From VRUE01 sp963715455 (GTDB taxonomy: Bacteria > Actinomycetota > Thermoleophilia > Solirubrobacterales > 70-9): a stretch of DNA of 64,000 bases. Positions 53,941-62,001 of this stretch are shown in pieces (positions within the stretch are counted from its first letter, which is position 1; each line of letters starts with the position of its first letter). The notes beneath the pieces were generated by a model. That model worked only from the letters and a program-made list of their open reading frames with translations, ran no database searches and had not been told where the DNA came from. The stretch spans positions 1,674,001 through 1,738,000 of the forward strand of contig OY970245.1 of NCBI GenBank assembly GCA_963715455.1, given 5' to 3'. A program made the position numbers and the translations under genes.

Positions 53941-54462
53941 CTATCGCTTGGTGGAAGGCGCTGGATTCAGCAACCGCTCCACGACCAGCACGTCCCGCCA
54001 GTCGCCGTCGAGCTTGCCGTGACGTCGATGCAGGCCAACGGTCGTGAAGCCACACCGCTCGACGAGGCGGATGCTGGCGACGTTGTCCGTAAAAAGCTTT
54101 CCGATCAGCTTGTGAAACCCGTCAACCTCGGCTGTTGCGGCGAGCGCTTCAGTCAGCGCCGTCCCGATCCCGCGCCCACGCGCTTCGGCATCGACATAAA
54201 CACTGCACTCCGCGATCCCTCCATAGCAAGGACGACTGCTATAGGAGGCGAGGCCGGCCCAGCCGACGACATCGTCGCCCAGCTTGGCAACCAGCAAGGG
54301 GAAGTGGGGGTCTCGGATCCGCTCCTGAAAATCGGCCGAAGATCGCATCTCGGTCTCGAACGTCGATCCTCGTTCTGCGATCGCCACGTTGTAGATCGCG
54401 CATATCGCCTCTCCATCGTCGGGAGACGCAGCTCCTATGACGGCCTCTCTTACGGACGACAT
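53941..54462 (-). CDS. GNAT acetyltransferase (phosphinothricin/arsinothricin-type)
   Basis: 173 residues from ATG 54462 (a TTG at 54480 is also possible). Complete GNAT of the PAT/ArsN1 group: IREA-like start (VREAVIGAASPDDGEAICAIYNVAI), STFETEMRS, VGWAGLASYSSRP, acetyl-CoA loop ARGRGIGTALTEALAA, and LFTDNVASIRLVERCGFTTVG. Relatives acetylate phosphinothricin, methionine sulfoximine or arsinothricin, or amino acids. It is carried as cargo on the island, divergent from the integrase with only 12 bp between starts. Confidence 0.85.
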   Translation of the reverse strand: MSSVREAVIGAASPDDGEAICAIYNVAIAERGSTFETEMRSSADFQERIRDPHFPLLVAKLGDDVVGWAGLASYSSRPCYGGIAECSVYVDAEARGRGIGTALTEALAATAEVDGFHKLIGKLFTDNVASIRLVERCGFTTVGLHRRHGKLDGDWRDVLVVERLLNPAPSTKR

Positions 54463-54474
54463 GGCTGCATTCTG

Positions 54475-55419
54475 ATGCAAGTTCGCCTACAGGCCATGGC
54501 CCCAGGGCCAAAGATGCTCCCGGGTGTTTGTGAGGAACGGATCGAAGCCGATGTAAGCGCGGACACTGTTAATCACAACGTCGGCACCGCTCGCCGCGTC
54601 TACAAACGCGCTCGCAAGAAACACGGCACCCCGAACCATCCGGCCGACGTTGAGAACTTGCCCGTCCGCAAGGCAGGAGACATCGCCGTTCTAGAACCAG
54701 GCGAGGTTCTGTCGGTCGCTTCGAAGGCGACGAGCCTCCAGGACGAGGTAATCATCATCGTCGCCGCTTTCTGCGGCCTGAGGCTCTCGGAACTCCGCGG
54801 GTTGCGGTGGGGGGACATTCGATGGCGGGACTCGCTGATCTACGTCCGCACCGGCCATGTTGAAGGGGTGGACGACATGCCTAAGAGCGATCGGGTCCGC
54901 AGTGTTCCGCTGGTCGATCAGGCGGCCGCAGCGCTAGACCGCCTCAGCCGACGCGAGCACTTCACCGACGACGGGGATCGCGTCTTCGTCGGCGAAGCGG
55001 GCGGCCCGATGGACGACTCGGCAATGCGCCGTCGCTGGTACGCAATGTTGGAGGCGGCGGGGTTCCCGCGTGACTCCGAAGACAACCCCTATATGCGCTT
55101 CCACGATCTGCGCCATACCTTCGGGACGATTGCCGTTCGTATCCCCGACGTGACGCTTCCCGACGTGCAGGCGATGATGGGGCATTCCAGCATCACGACG
55201 ACGATGCGCTACGTCCATTACAGACCGCGCACTGCCGAGGCCGCCCGCTTCACCGCTTTCCTCGCCGACGCGATCGAGGGCGGTGGGTCCACCGTCGGTC
55301 CACCAGCCGGGGACATATCCGGGACACAAAGCGAGGCAAACGGCGCTGCACCGCAATGCCGGAGGAGGGACTCGAACCCCCGACACGCGGATTATGATTC
55401 CGCTGCTCTAACCAGCTGA
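54475..55419 (+). CDS. Tyrosine integrase of the tRNA-Met element (N-terminally short)
   Basis: 314 residues from ATG 54475. The catalytic domain is complete: Arg in CGLRLSELRGLRW, Lys in DMPKSDRVRSVPL, His-x-x-Arg in RFHDLRHTFGT, His in MMGHSSITTTMRY and the nucleophile Tyr in RYVHYRPR. Only the second half of the core-binding domain is visible (TVNHNVGTARRVYKRARKK) and no arm-binding domain, so the 5' end seems lost or replaced by the acetyltransferase gene. The last residues (CRRRDSNPRHADYDSAALTS) are read from the antisense of the tRNA. Confidence 0.85.
   Translation: MQVRLQAMAPGPKMLPGVCEERIEADVSADTVNHNVGTARRVYKRARKKHGTPNHPADVENLPVRKAGDIAVLEPGEVLSVASKATSLQDEVIIIVAAFCGLRLSELRGLRWGDIRWRDSLIYVRTGHVEGVDDMPKSDRVRSVPLVDQAAAALDRLSRREHFTDDGDRVFVGEAGGPMDDSAMRRRWYAMLEAAGFPRDSEDNPYMRFHDLRHTFGTIAVRIPDVTLPDVQAMMGHSSITTTMRYVHYRPRTAEAARFTAFLADAIEGGGSTVGPPAGDISGTQSEANGAAPQCRRRDSNPRHADYDSAALTS
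55286..55304. repeat. Paired direct repeats at the right end (arm-type site candidate)
   Basis: GGTCCACC at 55286 and 55297, 11 bp apart, inside the 3' end of the integrase gene. Counterpart of the pair at 48254-48275. Confidence 0.5.
55356..55400 (-). repeat. attR: 45-bp att copy within tRNA-Met
   Basis: 3' part of the intact tRNA (T-arm and most of the anticodon arm), identical to 48128-48172. Crossover is expected within this segment. Confidence 0.93.
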
Positions 55420-55430
55420 GCTACTCCGGC
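55357..55430 (-). tRNA. tRNA-Met (CAT anticodon, elongator type)
   Basis: 74 nt on the minus strand. Acceptor GCCGGAG/CTCCGGC, D-arm TAGCTCAGCTGGTTAGAGCA, anticodon stem GCGGA/TCCGC with loop ATCATAA (CAT), T-arm GGGGG-TTCGAGT-CCCTC. CCA not encoded. The tRNA is kept intact by the element inserted at its 3' side. A CAT tRNA modified to read Ile ATA codons cannot be excluded, but the body resembles elongator Met. Confidence 0.93.
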
Positions 55431-55498
55431 GGGGTAGGGGATCGTAGCGATGGCGGGGCACGGCTCGCCCTCGGCGTGGGGGCTTTAGCCTTGAGGCC

Positions 55499-56446
55499 AT
55501 GACCCAGGAGCTCGACAGTGCGGTACGTACCGTGGTGCGCGATTGCCTGCGGGTTGAACCGGGCGAGGAGGTGCTGGTCATCTGCAACCCGGTAACCGAG
55601 GAGATCGGCGCCCTGATGCGGATCGAGGCCGAGGCCGACGGGGCATTCGCGACACTGGCCGTGATCTCCGAGCTGGGCTCGAACGGAGCCGAGCCACCGG
55701 CCCCGGTGGCGGCCGCGATGATCGCGGCTAACGTCGTCTTGGCGCCGACCATCCAGTCGCTCTCCCACACCTATGCGCGGCGGGCGGCGAACCAGGCCGG
55801 CGCCCGGGTCGCGACCTTGCCGGGCGTCACCGAGGAAATGCTGGCGCGGCTGATGAACGCCGATATGGCGGCCCTGCGGCGGCGCGGGGCGACGCTGGCT
55901 GCGGCGATGCGAAAGGGCGAGGAGGCTCGCATCACCTGCGCCAACGGCAGCGACCTGCGGCTCGGGCTGACCGGCCGCGAGCCGATCGCCGATGCCGGCG
56001 AGCTCCACGCCGCCGGTGCTTTCGGCAATCTGCCCTGCGGCGAGGCCTTCATCGCACCGGCGAGCGGTGAGGGAACGCTGGTAGTCGACGGTTCGATTGC
56101 CGGCGTTGGCAAAGTCGAGACACCGGTCGAGCTGACCGTGCGCAACGGTCACCTCGTCGACGCGACTGGCCCCGAGGGCGCCGCCCTGATGGAGCTGCTT
56201 ACCAAGCACGGCGAGGATGGCACCAATCTCGCCGAGCTTGGCATCGGTACCAACGAAGAGGCACTGCTCACCGGCAACATCCTGGAGGACGAGAAGATCC
56301 TCGGCACCGCCCACGTCGCCTTCGGCGCCTCGGCGGCGATCGGCGGCAAGGTGCAGGTGCCGGTCCACCTCGACTGCGTGATCGTCGAGCCGTCGGTTGA
56401 GATCGACGGCGAGGGAGTTGTGCGCAGCGGCGAGCTGCTCATCTGA
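55499..56446 (+). CDS. M29-like aminopeptidase (aminopeptidase T family)
   Basis: 315 residues. The C-terminal half has the features of the metallo-aminopeptidase M29 group: NLPCGEAFIAP with the metal-binding Glu, ELGIGTNEEALLTGNILEDEKILGTAHVAFG, and VPVHLDCVIVEP with His and Asp ligands. These cytoplasmic enzymes trim N-terminal residues from peptides. The N-terminal half has the CLRVEPGEEVLVI strand typical of the family. The protein is somewhat shorter than classical AmpS/AmpT (about 410). ATG 55499. Confidence 0.8.
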   Translation: MTQELDSAVRTVVRDCLRVEPGEEVLVICNPVTEEIGALMRIEAEADGAFATLAVISELGSNGAEPPAPVAAAMIAANVVLAPTIQSLSHTYARRAANQAGARVATLPGVTEEMLARLMNADMAALRRRGATLAAAMRKGEEARITCANGSDLRLGLTGREPIADAGELHAAGAFGNLPCGEAFIAPASGEGTLVVDGSIAGVGKVETPVELTVRNGHLVDATGPEGAALMELLTKHGEDGTNLAELGIGTNEEALLTGNILEDEKILGTAHVAFGASAAIGGKVQVPVHLDCVIVEPSVEIDGEGVVRSGELLI

Positions 56447-56451
56447 GCCCG

Positions 56452-57342
56452 GTGACCACTCAGCTCCTCGCCGCTCCCAACGTCTCCGAGGGCCGTGACG
56501 CTGGGCGCATCGCGACCCTGCAGGGTGCTTTTGCCAATGGGGCGGTGCTGCTCGACCGCCACTCAGACGCCGACCACGATCGCACCGTCTTCACCCTCGC
56601 GGGTGGTCCTGGGGCGCTCGGGGCAGCGCTGCTCGCTGGTGCCGAGCGGGCGATTGAGTGCGTCGACATGACTTCCTACGAAGGTCTGCACCCGGCGATC
56701 GGCGCGCTTGACGTCAGCCCGCTCGTCTGGCTCGACCAGGAGGATCGCGAGGCGGCCCGCGCCGCGGCGCTCGAAGTCGGGGCTGGGCTTGGTGAGCTCG
56801 GCCTGCCCGTCTTCCTCTATGGCGAGTTGGCGACCAGCACTGAGCACGCAGAGCGTGCCTACTTTCGCAACGGCGGCCTGGCCGAGCTCTGGTTGCGCAT
56901 GGAGAGCGGCGAGCTGCGGCCCGACTTCGGTCCCAACGCTCCCCACCGAACGGCTGGGGCAACGCTGGTCACGGCGCGCTCGCCGCTCGCCGCCTTCAAC
57001 GTCGAGCTCGACAGCGACGACGTCGAGCTCGCCCGTTCGGTGGCCGCGGGGCTGCGCGAGTCCGGCGGCGGTTTGCCTGGGGTACGGGCGATCGGTCTCG
57101 CCCTGGCCAACGGTCGCACCCAGGTCTCGACCAACGTCCACGATCCGCTCGCGGTGCCGCTGGCTGAGGTGGTTGGGCGAGTGCGTGCGCTCGCCGCCCC
57201 CCTGGGCGCCCAGCCGGTTGAGGCGGAGGTCGTCGGACTGGTTCCCCGCGGTGCGCTCTTTGGCTATCCCGCTGACGTGACGATCCGCGAGTTCGACCCC
57301 ACGACCGGGACGATCGAGGCGCGCTTGGCGGCGGCCTCCTGA
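56452..57342 (+). CDS. ftcD: Glutamate formimidoyltransferase
   Basis: 296 residues. Moves the formimino group from N-formimino-glutamate to tetrahydrofolate in histidine breakdown. N-terminal APNVSEGRD and DADHDRTVFTLAG, then YEGLHPAIGALDVSP, the YGELA and PDFGPNAPHRTAGATLVTAR segments and the C-terminal VSTNVHDP motif fit the transferase domain alone; the cyclodeaminase domain of the bifunctional enzyme is absent. GTG 56452, 5 bp after the peptidase stop. No other hut genes are present. Confidence 0.9.
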   Translation: MTTQLLAAPNVSEGRDAGRIATLQGAFANGAVLLDRHSDADHDRTVFTLAGGPGALGAALLAGAERAIECVDMTSYEGLHPAIGALDVSPLVWLDQEDREAARAAALEVGAGLGELGLPVFLYGELATSTEHAERAYFRNGGLAELWLRMESGELRPDFGPNAPHRTAGATLVTARSPLAAFNVELDSDDVELARSVAAGLRESGGGLPGVRAIGLALANGRTQVSTNVHDPLAVPLAEVVGRVRALAAPLGAQPVEAEVVGLVPRGALFGYPADVTIREFDPTTGTIEARLAAAS

Positions 57343-57368
57343 ACGGCTCGGGACGGTAGATTCAGACC

Positions 57369-57737
57369 ATGGCCCAGGCTAAGAAGAAGCGCCGGCGCAA
57401 GCACCGCGGCACCCAGGGGGGCCGGGTCGACGGCAACCGCCGCGCCGCCCGCCCCCGCAGTCGCGCCGAGGCGCAAGCTCGGGCCCGCTCGCGCGGCAGT
57501 GCCAAACGCGGCCCCCGCGGCGACAACCCGCCGACCTGGCGCAGCTCGATCATGCGCGGCGTCATCGCGGCGCTGATTTTCACCGTGCTGCTGATGGTGA
57601 TCTTCGGCCGCTCACTCGGCGCCGCGCTCGGCCTCGGTGTCTTCATGCTGGTCTTCTACATCCCGGCCGGCTACTACATCGACATGTACATGTGGCGACG
57701 CCGGGAGCGCGCGCGGATGCGCGCCAGCGATTCGTGA
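57369..57737 (+). CDS. Basic membrane protein of unknown function
   Basis: 122 residues. About 55 N-terminal residues are strongly basic (KKKRRRKHRG, ARPRSRAEAQARARSRG), followed by two transmembrane helices (MRGVIAALIFTVLLMVIFG and LGLGVFMLVFYIPAGYYIDMY) and a basic C-terminus. The basic arm could touch nucleic acid or ribosomes, but no function is known. ATG 57369; overlaps the following metallo-hydrolase gene by 4 bp. Confidence 0.7.
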   Translation: MAQAKKKRRRKHRGTQGGRVDGNRRAARPRSRAEAQARARSRGSAKRGPRGDNPPTWRSSIMRGVIAALIFTVLLMVIFGRSLGAALGLGVFMLVFYIPAGYYIDMYMWRRRERARMRASDS

Positions 57738-58378
57738 GCCTCGACGTTCGCCAGCTCACCGTCGGCGCGATCGCCGAGAACTGCTTCGTCGTCCGCCGCG
57801 AGGGCTCGGACGGGGCGCTGATCGTCGATCCCGGGGAGGAGGCTGACCGCATCCTCGCCGAGGTGGAGGAGACCGGCGCCGAGATCGAGGCGATCCTCGT
57901 TACCCACTGCCACTTCGACCATATCGGCGCCGTCACGCCCGTGGCTAGGGCGACCGGGGCGCCGGTCTACTGCCCGGAGATTGAGGTGCCGGTGCTGGCC
58001 GACATCATGGCCTTCGTGCCCTATCCGGGCTTTGGTCCGTACGAGAGTTACCAAGCTGACGAGCAGGTAAAGGGCGGCGAGACCCTGGAGTTGGCCGGCC
58101 TCGGCATCGATGTGATCTTCACGCCCGGTCACAGTCCCGGCCACGTCACCTACTCGGTGCAGGGTGAGGAGGCGATTTTCTCCGGCGACGTGCTCTTCCA
58201 GGGCTCGGTCGGCCGCGTCGACCTGCCCGGCGGCGACGGTCCGACGCTGATGCGCTCGATTCAGACCCTGGTTGAGTCGCACTCCCCCCAGACGACCGTC
58301 TATCCCGGCCATATGGGCGTAACGACGCTGGGGGCCGAGCGGGCTACCAACCCCTTCCTGGCCCAACTGGCCGGCTGA
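57734..58378 (+). CDS. Metallo-beta-lactamase-fold hydrolase (glyoxalase II-like)
   Basis: 214 residues from GTG 57734. Metal motif THCHFDHIG near residue 57, further His in TPGHSPGHV, Asp in IFSGDVLFQGSVGR and His in YPGHMG give the full binuclear centre. The GRVDLPGG segment is usual in the glyoxalase II-like/YcbL subgroup of hydroxyacylglutathione hydrolase relatives. It probably hydrolyses a thioester in the cytoplasm. It overlaps the basic membrane-protein gene and precedes hisS by 38 bp. Confidence 0.9.
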   Translation: MSLDVRQLTVGAIAENCFVVRREGSDGALIVDPGEEADRILAEVEETGAEIEAILVTHCHFDHIGAVTPVARATGAPVYCPEIEVPVLADIMAFVPYPGFGPYESYQADEQVKGGETLELAGLGIDVIFTPGHSPGHVTYSVQGEEAIFSGDVLFQGSVGRVDLPGGDGPTLMRSIQTLVESHSPQTTVYPGHMGVTTLGAERATNPFLAQLAG

Positions 58379-58416
58379 GAGTCGGCCCGTCCCTGGCGCA
58401 GGTATCGTCGCGCACC

Positions 58417-59667
58417 GTGGCAGGACCCAAGTACCAGGCGCCCCGTGGGACGTTCGACGTCCTGCCTGACGCTGGGCGTGCCCGCCAGCGGATCGAGGCG
58501 GCCGCGGCAGCGATCTTCGCTCGCGCCGGCTACGAGCCGATCGCCACGCCCAGCTTTGAGGACACGGAGCTCTTTGAGCGCGGCGTCGGCCACTCGACCG
58601 ACATCGTCCGCAAGGAGATGTTCACCTTCGAGGACAAGGGCGGGCGCAGCCTCACTCTGCGCCCCGAGGGCACGGCGGCGATCTGCCGCGCCTACCTGGA
58701 GCACGGTATGCAGAAGCTCGCGCAGCCCGTGAAGCTTTCCTACCTCGGCCCCTTCTTCCGCCATGAGCGACCCCAGGCGGGCCGCTACCGCCAGTTCCAC
58801 CAGCTTGGCGCCGAGGCAATTGGCAGCGACTCGCCGCTGGCCGACGCCGAGTCGATCGAGCTCTTTGCCGAGCTGGTCGCCGAGTTGGGGATCCCCGGGG
58901 TCGAGCTGCGGCTCGGCAGCCTCGGCTCGCTGGACACGCGCCAGGCCTATCTCGAGGAGCTCAAGGCCCACCTGCGTGCGCACGAGGACGAGTTGGCCAA
59001 AGAAGTGCGCGAGCGGATTGACGCCAACCCGCTGCGCGCCTTCGACTTCGACGACGAGGGCACCCAGGCGGTGATGGCCGAGGCGCCGAAGCTGGTCGAG
59101 CAGCTCGCGGGTGAGGACGCCGAGCACTTCAAAGAGCTGCGGTCGCTGCTTGACGCAGCGGGTGTGATCTACGCGATCGACCCCACCCTGGTGCGCGGCC
59201 TTGACTACTACACCCGCACGATCTTCTCCTTCGTCTGCGACCGGCTCGGGGCGCAGTCGGAGATCGGCGGTGGCGGTCGTTATGACGGCCTGATCGAGCA
59301 GCTCGGTGGCGCGCCGACCCCCGCTGTCGGCTGGGCGGCGGGTATCGAGCGCATCATGTTGGCTTTGGACGAGGAGGTGGCTGCACCCGGTCGCGACGTT
59401 TTCGTCGCCGTCTCCAGTGACGGTCACGAGCAGCGGGTACGTGCCCTGGTGCTCGCCGGCGAGTTGCGCAACGCTGGACTTTCGGCTGAGATCGACCTCG
59501 GCGGACGTAGTCTCAAGGGGCAGCTCAAGCAGGCCGACCGCATCGGGGCGCGCCGCGTCGTCATCCTCGAGGAGGAGGGTGCCCAACTGCGCGACATGAC
59601 GAGCGGCGAGCAGCGCCCCGTGGCGACCGGCGACCTCGTCGCGACGATCACCGGGGGGAAGACATGA
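58417..59667 (+). CDS. hisS: Histidyl-tRNA synthetase
   Basis: 416 residues, class II synthetase. Motif 1 region YEPIATPSFEDTELF, motif 2 SYLGPFFRHERPQAGRYRQFHQ, the histidine-specific loop LVRGLDYYTRTIFSF, GGGGRYDGLIEQLGG and motif 3 AVGWAAGIERIM are intact, with the C-terminal anticodon-binding domain (VFVAVSSDGHE..). GTG start 58417. Overlaps aspS by 4 bp; the hisS-aspS pair is a common actinobacterial arrangement. Confidence 0.97.
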   Translation: MAGPKYQAPRGTFDVLPDAGRARQRIEAAAAAIFARAGYEPIATPSFEDTELFERGVGHSTDIVRKEMFTFEDKGGRSLTLRPEGTAAICRAYLEHGMQKLAQPVKLSYLGPFFRHERPQAGRYRQFHQLGAEAIGSDSPLADAESIELFAELVAELGIPGVELRLGSLGSLDTRQAYLEELKAHLRAHEDELAKEVRERIDANPLRAFDFDDEGTQAVMAEAPKLVEQLAGEDAEHFKELRSLLDAAGVIYAIDPTLVRGLDYYTRTIFSFVCDRLGAQSEIGGGGRYDGLIEQLGGAPTPAVGWAAGIERIMLALDEEVAAPGRDVFVAVSSDGHEQRVRALVLAGELRNAGLSAEIDLGGRSLKGQLKQADRIGARRVVILEEEGAQLRDMTSGEQRPVATGDLVATITGGKT

Positions 59668-61457
59668 GCGAGCTCCCCGCGTTGCGCCCCAACGACTACC
59701 GCGACACCTGGTGCGGCCAGGTGCTTGGCGACCGGGTGGGCGGTACGGCTGCCGTTGCCGGCTGGGTGCACCGCCGCCGAGACCACGGCGGGTTGATTTT
59801 CATTGACTTGCGCGACCGCACCGGAATCGTGCAGCTCGTCTTCCATCCCGACGGAGCGGGGGAGGCCTTTGAGCTGGCCCACAAGCTGCGTGCTGAGGAC
59901 GTGTTGCGGGCGAGCGGCGCCGTCGTGCAGCGCTCCCCGGAGACGGTCAATCCCGACCTGCCGACTGGCGAGGTCGAGCTCAAGGTGAGTGCCGCCGAGC
60001 TGCTCGCCGACGCCGAGACGCCGCCCTTCCAGATCGAGGGCTTCGCCGGCGAGGTCGGGGAGGACGCGCGCCTGCGCCACCGCTACCTCGACCTGCGCCG
60101 CGAGCAGATGCGCGACGCGCTCGTCCTACGCCACCGGGTGACCGCCGCGATGCGCGAGTTCCTCGATGGCGAGGGCTTCCTTGACATCGAGACCCCGGTG
60201 CTAACCCGCTCGACGCCCGAGGGCGCCCGCGACTTCCTCGTCCCCAGCCGCCTGCAGCAAGGCTCTTTTTACGCGCTGCCGCAATCGCCACAGCTCTTCA
60301 AGCAGCTGCTCATGATCGCTGGCTTCGAGCGCTACTACCAGATCGCTCGCTGCTTCCGCGACGAGGACCTGCGCGCCGACCGCCAGCCCGACTTCACGCA
60401 GCTCGACATCGAGATGTCCTTCGTCGACGTCGACGATGTGATCGAGGTCAACGAGCGACTCTTGGCCCACGTCTTTGCCCGGGTTGGCGGGCCGGCGCTG
60501 GAGTTGCCGTTGCCGCGCTTGCCGTATGACGAGGCGATTTCGCGCTTCGGCACCGACCGACCCGACACGCGCTTCGGCCTCGAGTTGGTTGACCTGGCCG
60601 CGGCTCTCGCCGAGACCGAGTTCAAGGTCTTCCGCTCAGTGATCGACTCAGGCGGCGCGGTGCGTGGTCTTAACGCCGGCCGCCGCGAGATGCCGCGCTC
60701 GGCCCTCGACGGGCTGATCTCCCGCGCCCAGGAGCTGGGCGCCAAGGGCCTGGTCTGGGCCTTCCGCGAGGGCGAGGGCTGGCGCTCGCCGACGGCCAAG
60801 TTCCTCAGCGAGGCCGAGCTGCGGGCGCTCAACGAGCGGCTCGGCGCCGAGGAGGGTGACCTGCTGCTCGTCGTCGCCGATCGGCCCAAGGTAGCCAATG
60901 CCGTGCTCGCTCAGCTGCGCCTCGATCTCGCTGCCGAGTTCGGTCTCATCCCCGAGGGTTCCGAGGACCTGCTCTGGATCGTCGACTGGCCCCTGATGGA
61001 GCCGGCCGAGGAGGGCGGCTGGGACCCACTGCACCATCCTTTTACGGCGCCGGCCGGGGATTTCGACTCAGATGATCCTGGTGGCGTTCGGGCACTCGCC
61101 TACGACCTGGTCTGGAACGGCCAAGAGATCGGTGGCGGCTCGATTCGTATCTCCGACGCCGCCTTGCAGGGCAAGGTCTTTGCCGCGCTGGGCATTGATG
61201 CGGCTGAGGCGGAGGCGCGCTTCGGCTTCCTACTTGAGGCGCTGCGCTACGGCGCTCCACCGCACGGCGGCATCGCCTACGGGCTCGATCGGCTTGTGCA
61301 GAGACTGGCAGGGGCGGACTCGATCCGCGACGTGATCGCCTTCCCCAAGACGGCCTCTGGCGGTGACGCGCTGACCGGCGCCCCGGCGCCGATCGACGAG
61401 GTGCAGCTGCGCGAGGTCGGCCTGCAATTGCGGGCCAAGCCCCGCCCTGAGGGCTAA
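59664..61457 (+). CDS. aspS: Aspartyl-tRNA synthetase (bacterial type)
   Basis: 597 residues. N-terminal OB-fold (VAGWVHRRRDHGGLIFIDLRDRTG), class II core with motif 2 QIARCFRDEDLRADRQPDFTQ, the large bacterial GAD insertion domain (LNAGRREMPRSALDGLI...), and motif 3 GIAYGLDRLVQRLAG. It is unclear whether it is discriminating or also charges tRNA-Asn; no gatCAB is in the window. ATG at 59664 overlaps hisS. Confidence 0.97.
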   Translation: MSELPALRPNDYRDTWCGQVLGDRVGGTAAVAGWVHRRRDHGGLIFIDLRDRTGIVQLVFHPDGAGEAFELAHKLRAEDVLRASGAVVQRSPETVNPDLPTGEVELKVSAAELLADAETPPFQIEGFAGEVGEDARLRHRYLDLRREQMRDALVLRHRVTAAMREFLDGEGFLDIETPVLTRSTPEGARDFLVPSRLQQGSFYALPQSPQLFKQLLMIAGFERYYQIARCFRDEDLRADRQPDFTQLDIEMSFVDVDDVIEVNERLLAHVFARVGGPALELPLPRLPYDEAISRFGTDRPDTRFGLELVDLAAALAETEFKVFRSVIDSGGAVRGLNAGRREMPRSALDGLISRAQELGAKGLVWAFREGEGWRSPTAKFLSEAELRALNERLGAEEGDLLLVVADRPKVANAVLAQLRLDLAAEFGLIPEGSEDLLWIVDWPLMEPAEEGGWDPLHHPFTAPAGDFDSDDPGGVRALAYDLVWNGQEIGGGSIRISDAALQGKVFAALGIDAAEAEARFGFLLEALRYGAPPHGGIAYGLDRLVQRLAGADSIRDVIAFPKTASGGDALTGAPAPIDEVQLREVGLQLRAKPRPEG

Positions 61458-61747
61458 TGACGCTTTTCGGCCGGATTCGCGCCGTGTTCGGAGTCCGGCC
61501 CCCAGGACCGGGCGCGACTCCAATCCACGTCGACGATCCGCGCTTCGACAGCTGGGAGGTAGTGCGCGACTTCACCGATGTAAAGACGGCCCGCGCCTGG
61601 CACCAGACGCTCAAAGAGACGGGTATCGAGGCGGTGCTCACGGTTGACTGGCCGCTCGACCGCTTCGGCCGTGGCGACATCGCCCTGCGGGTTCAGCCAG
61701 AGGACTGGAGCGAGGCCGAGTTGCTGCTTTCCAACCTGGACGATTGA
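61457..61747 (+). CDS. DUF2007-like small protein
   Basis: 96 residues. A short hydrophobic start is followed by an alpha-beta domain (WEVVRDFTDVKTARAWHQTLKETGIEAVL, then DIALRVQPEDWSEAELLLSNL) resembling the putative prokaryotic signal-transducing DUF2007 fold, in which a residue-ladder binds a small molecule or protein. The role is not known. ATG 61457 overlaps the aspS stop (TAATGA). Confidence 0.7.
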   Translation: MTLFGRIRAVFGVRPPGPGATPIHVDDPRFDSWEVVRDFTDVKTARAWHQTLKETGIEAVLTVDWPLDRFGRGDIALRVQPEDWSEAELLLSNLDD

Positions 61748-61769
61748 CCCTCGCCAGAAGGCTGGCGCG

Positions 61770-61930
61770 GTGGTACGGTTGGCCCAGAGGCTCGAGCCCG
61801 TACGTGAGCCGTCTCACCGTTTGACCCAACACAAACGGCGCGGGAGCTGATCTCTCTCGATCCTGCGGGATTGCGAGGAGGCGCCCACCCTTTACTTCAA
61901 GGGATCAAAGCCAGAGGCGGTACCGGCGGG
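61770..61930 (+). ncRNA. ssrS: Probable 6S RNA
   Basis: About 160 nt in the gap after the DUF2007-like gene. A 5' block GAGCCG, a hairpin CCGTTTG-ACCCAACA-CAAACGG, CGCGGGAGC, and 3' blocks CCCACC..TTCAAGGGATCAAAGCC and GAGGCGG follow the order of bacterial 6S RNAs (GAGCCG, hairpin, GGCGCTCCGCGG, CCACCTTGAA, TTCAAGGG, GCGGC). GGTAC (61772) and GTACC (61920) close the structure. 6S RNA binds RNA polymerase holoenzyme by mimicking an open promoter. Ends are approximate. Confidence 0.6.
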
Positions 61931-61955
61931 CTGGAGCCTCAATTTCGTTCCTGGG

Positions 61956-61978
61956 TCGCGCGTTTTTGCGCGCCACGC
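61956..61978. repeat. 23-bp repeat F, copy 2
   Basis: Exact inverted copy of 34831-34853, located 24 bp before the ATG of the second DUF559 gene. Contains the hairpin CGCGCG-TTTTT-GCGCGC. Confidence 0.6.
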
Positions 61979-62001
61979 GTGCGTCGCGACGGGCGAGGGT
62001 C

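Larger units (their letters stand above)
48128..55400. mobile_element. 7.2-kb integrative element in the 3' end of tRNA-Met
   Basis: Bounded by identical 45-bp copies of the tRNA-Met 3' half, at 48128-48172 and 55356-55400. The intact tRNA is at the right end next to a tyrosine integrase, the classic layout of tRNA-targeting genomic islands. Cargo: a very large STAND NTPase (48413-53384, frameshifted), an XRE regulator, a GNAT acetyltransferase and the integrase. No replication, conjugation or capsid genes are present, so it is a minimal, probably satellite-like or defence island. Confidence 0.9.

Noticed and set aside
53818..55419. A 533-residue integrase starting at 53818
   Set aside because: The first 219 residues are the antisense of a clear GNAT gene (53941-54462) and show no integrase similarity; the start was moved to ATG 54475.
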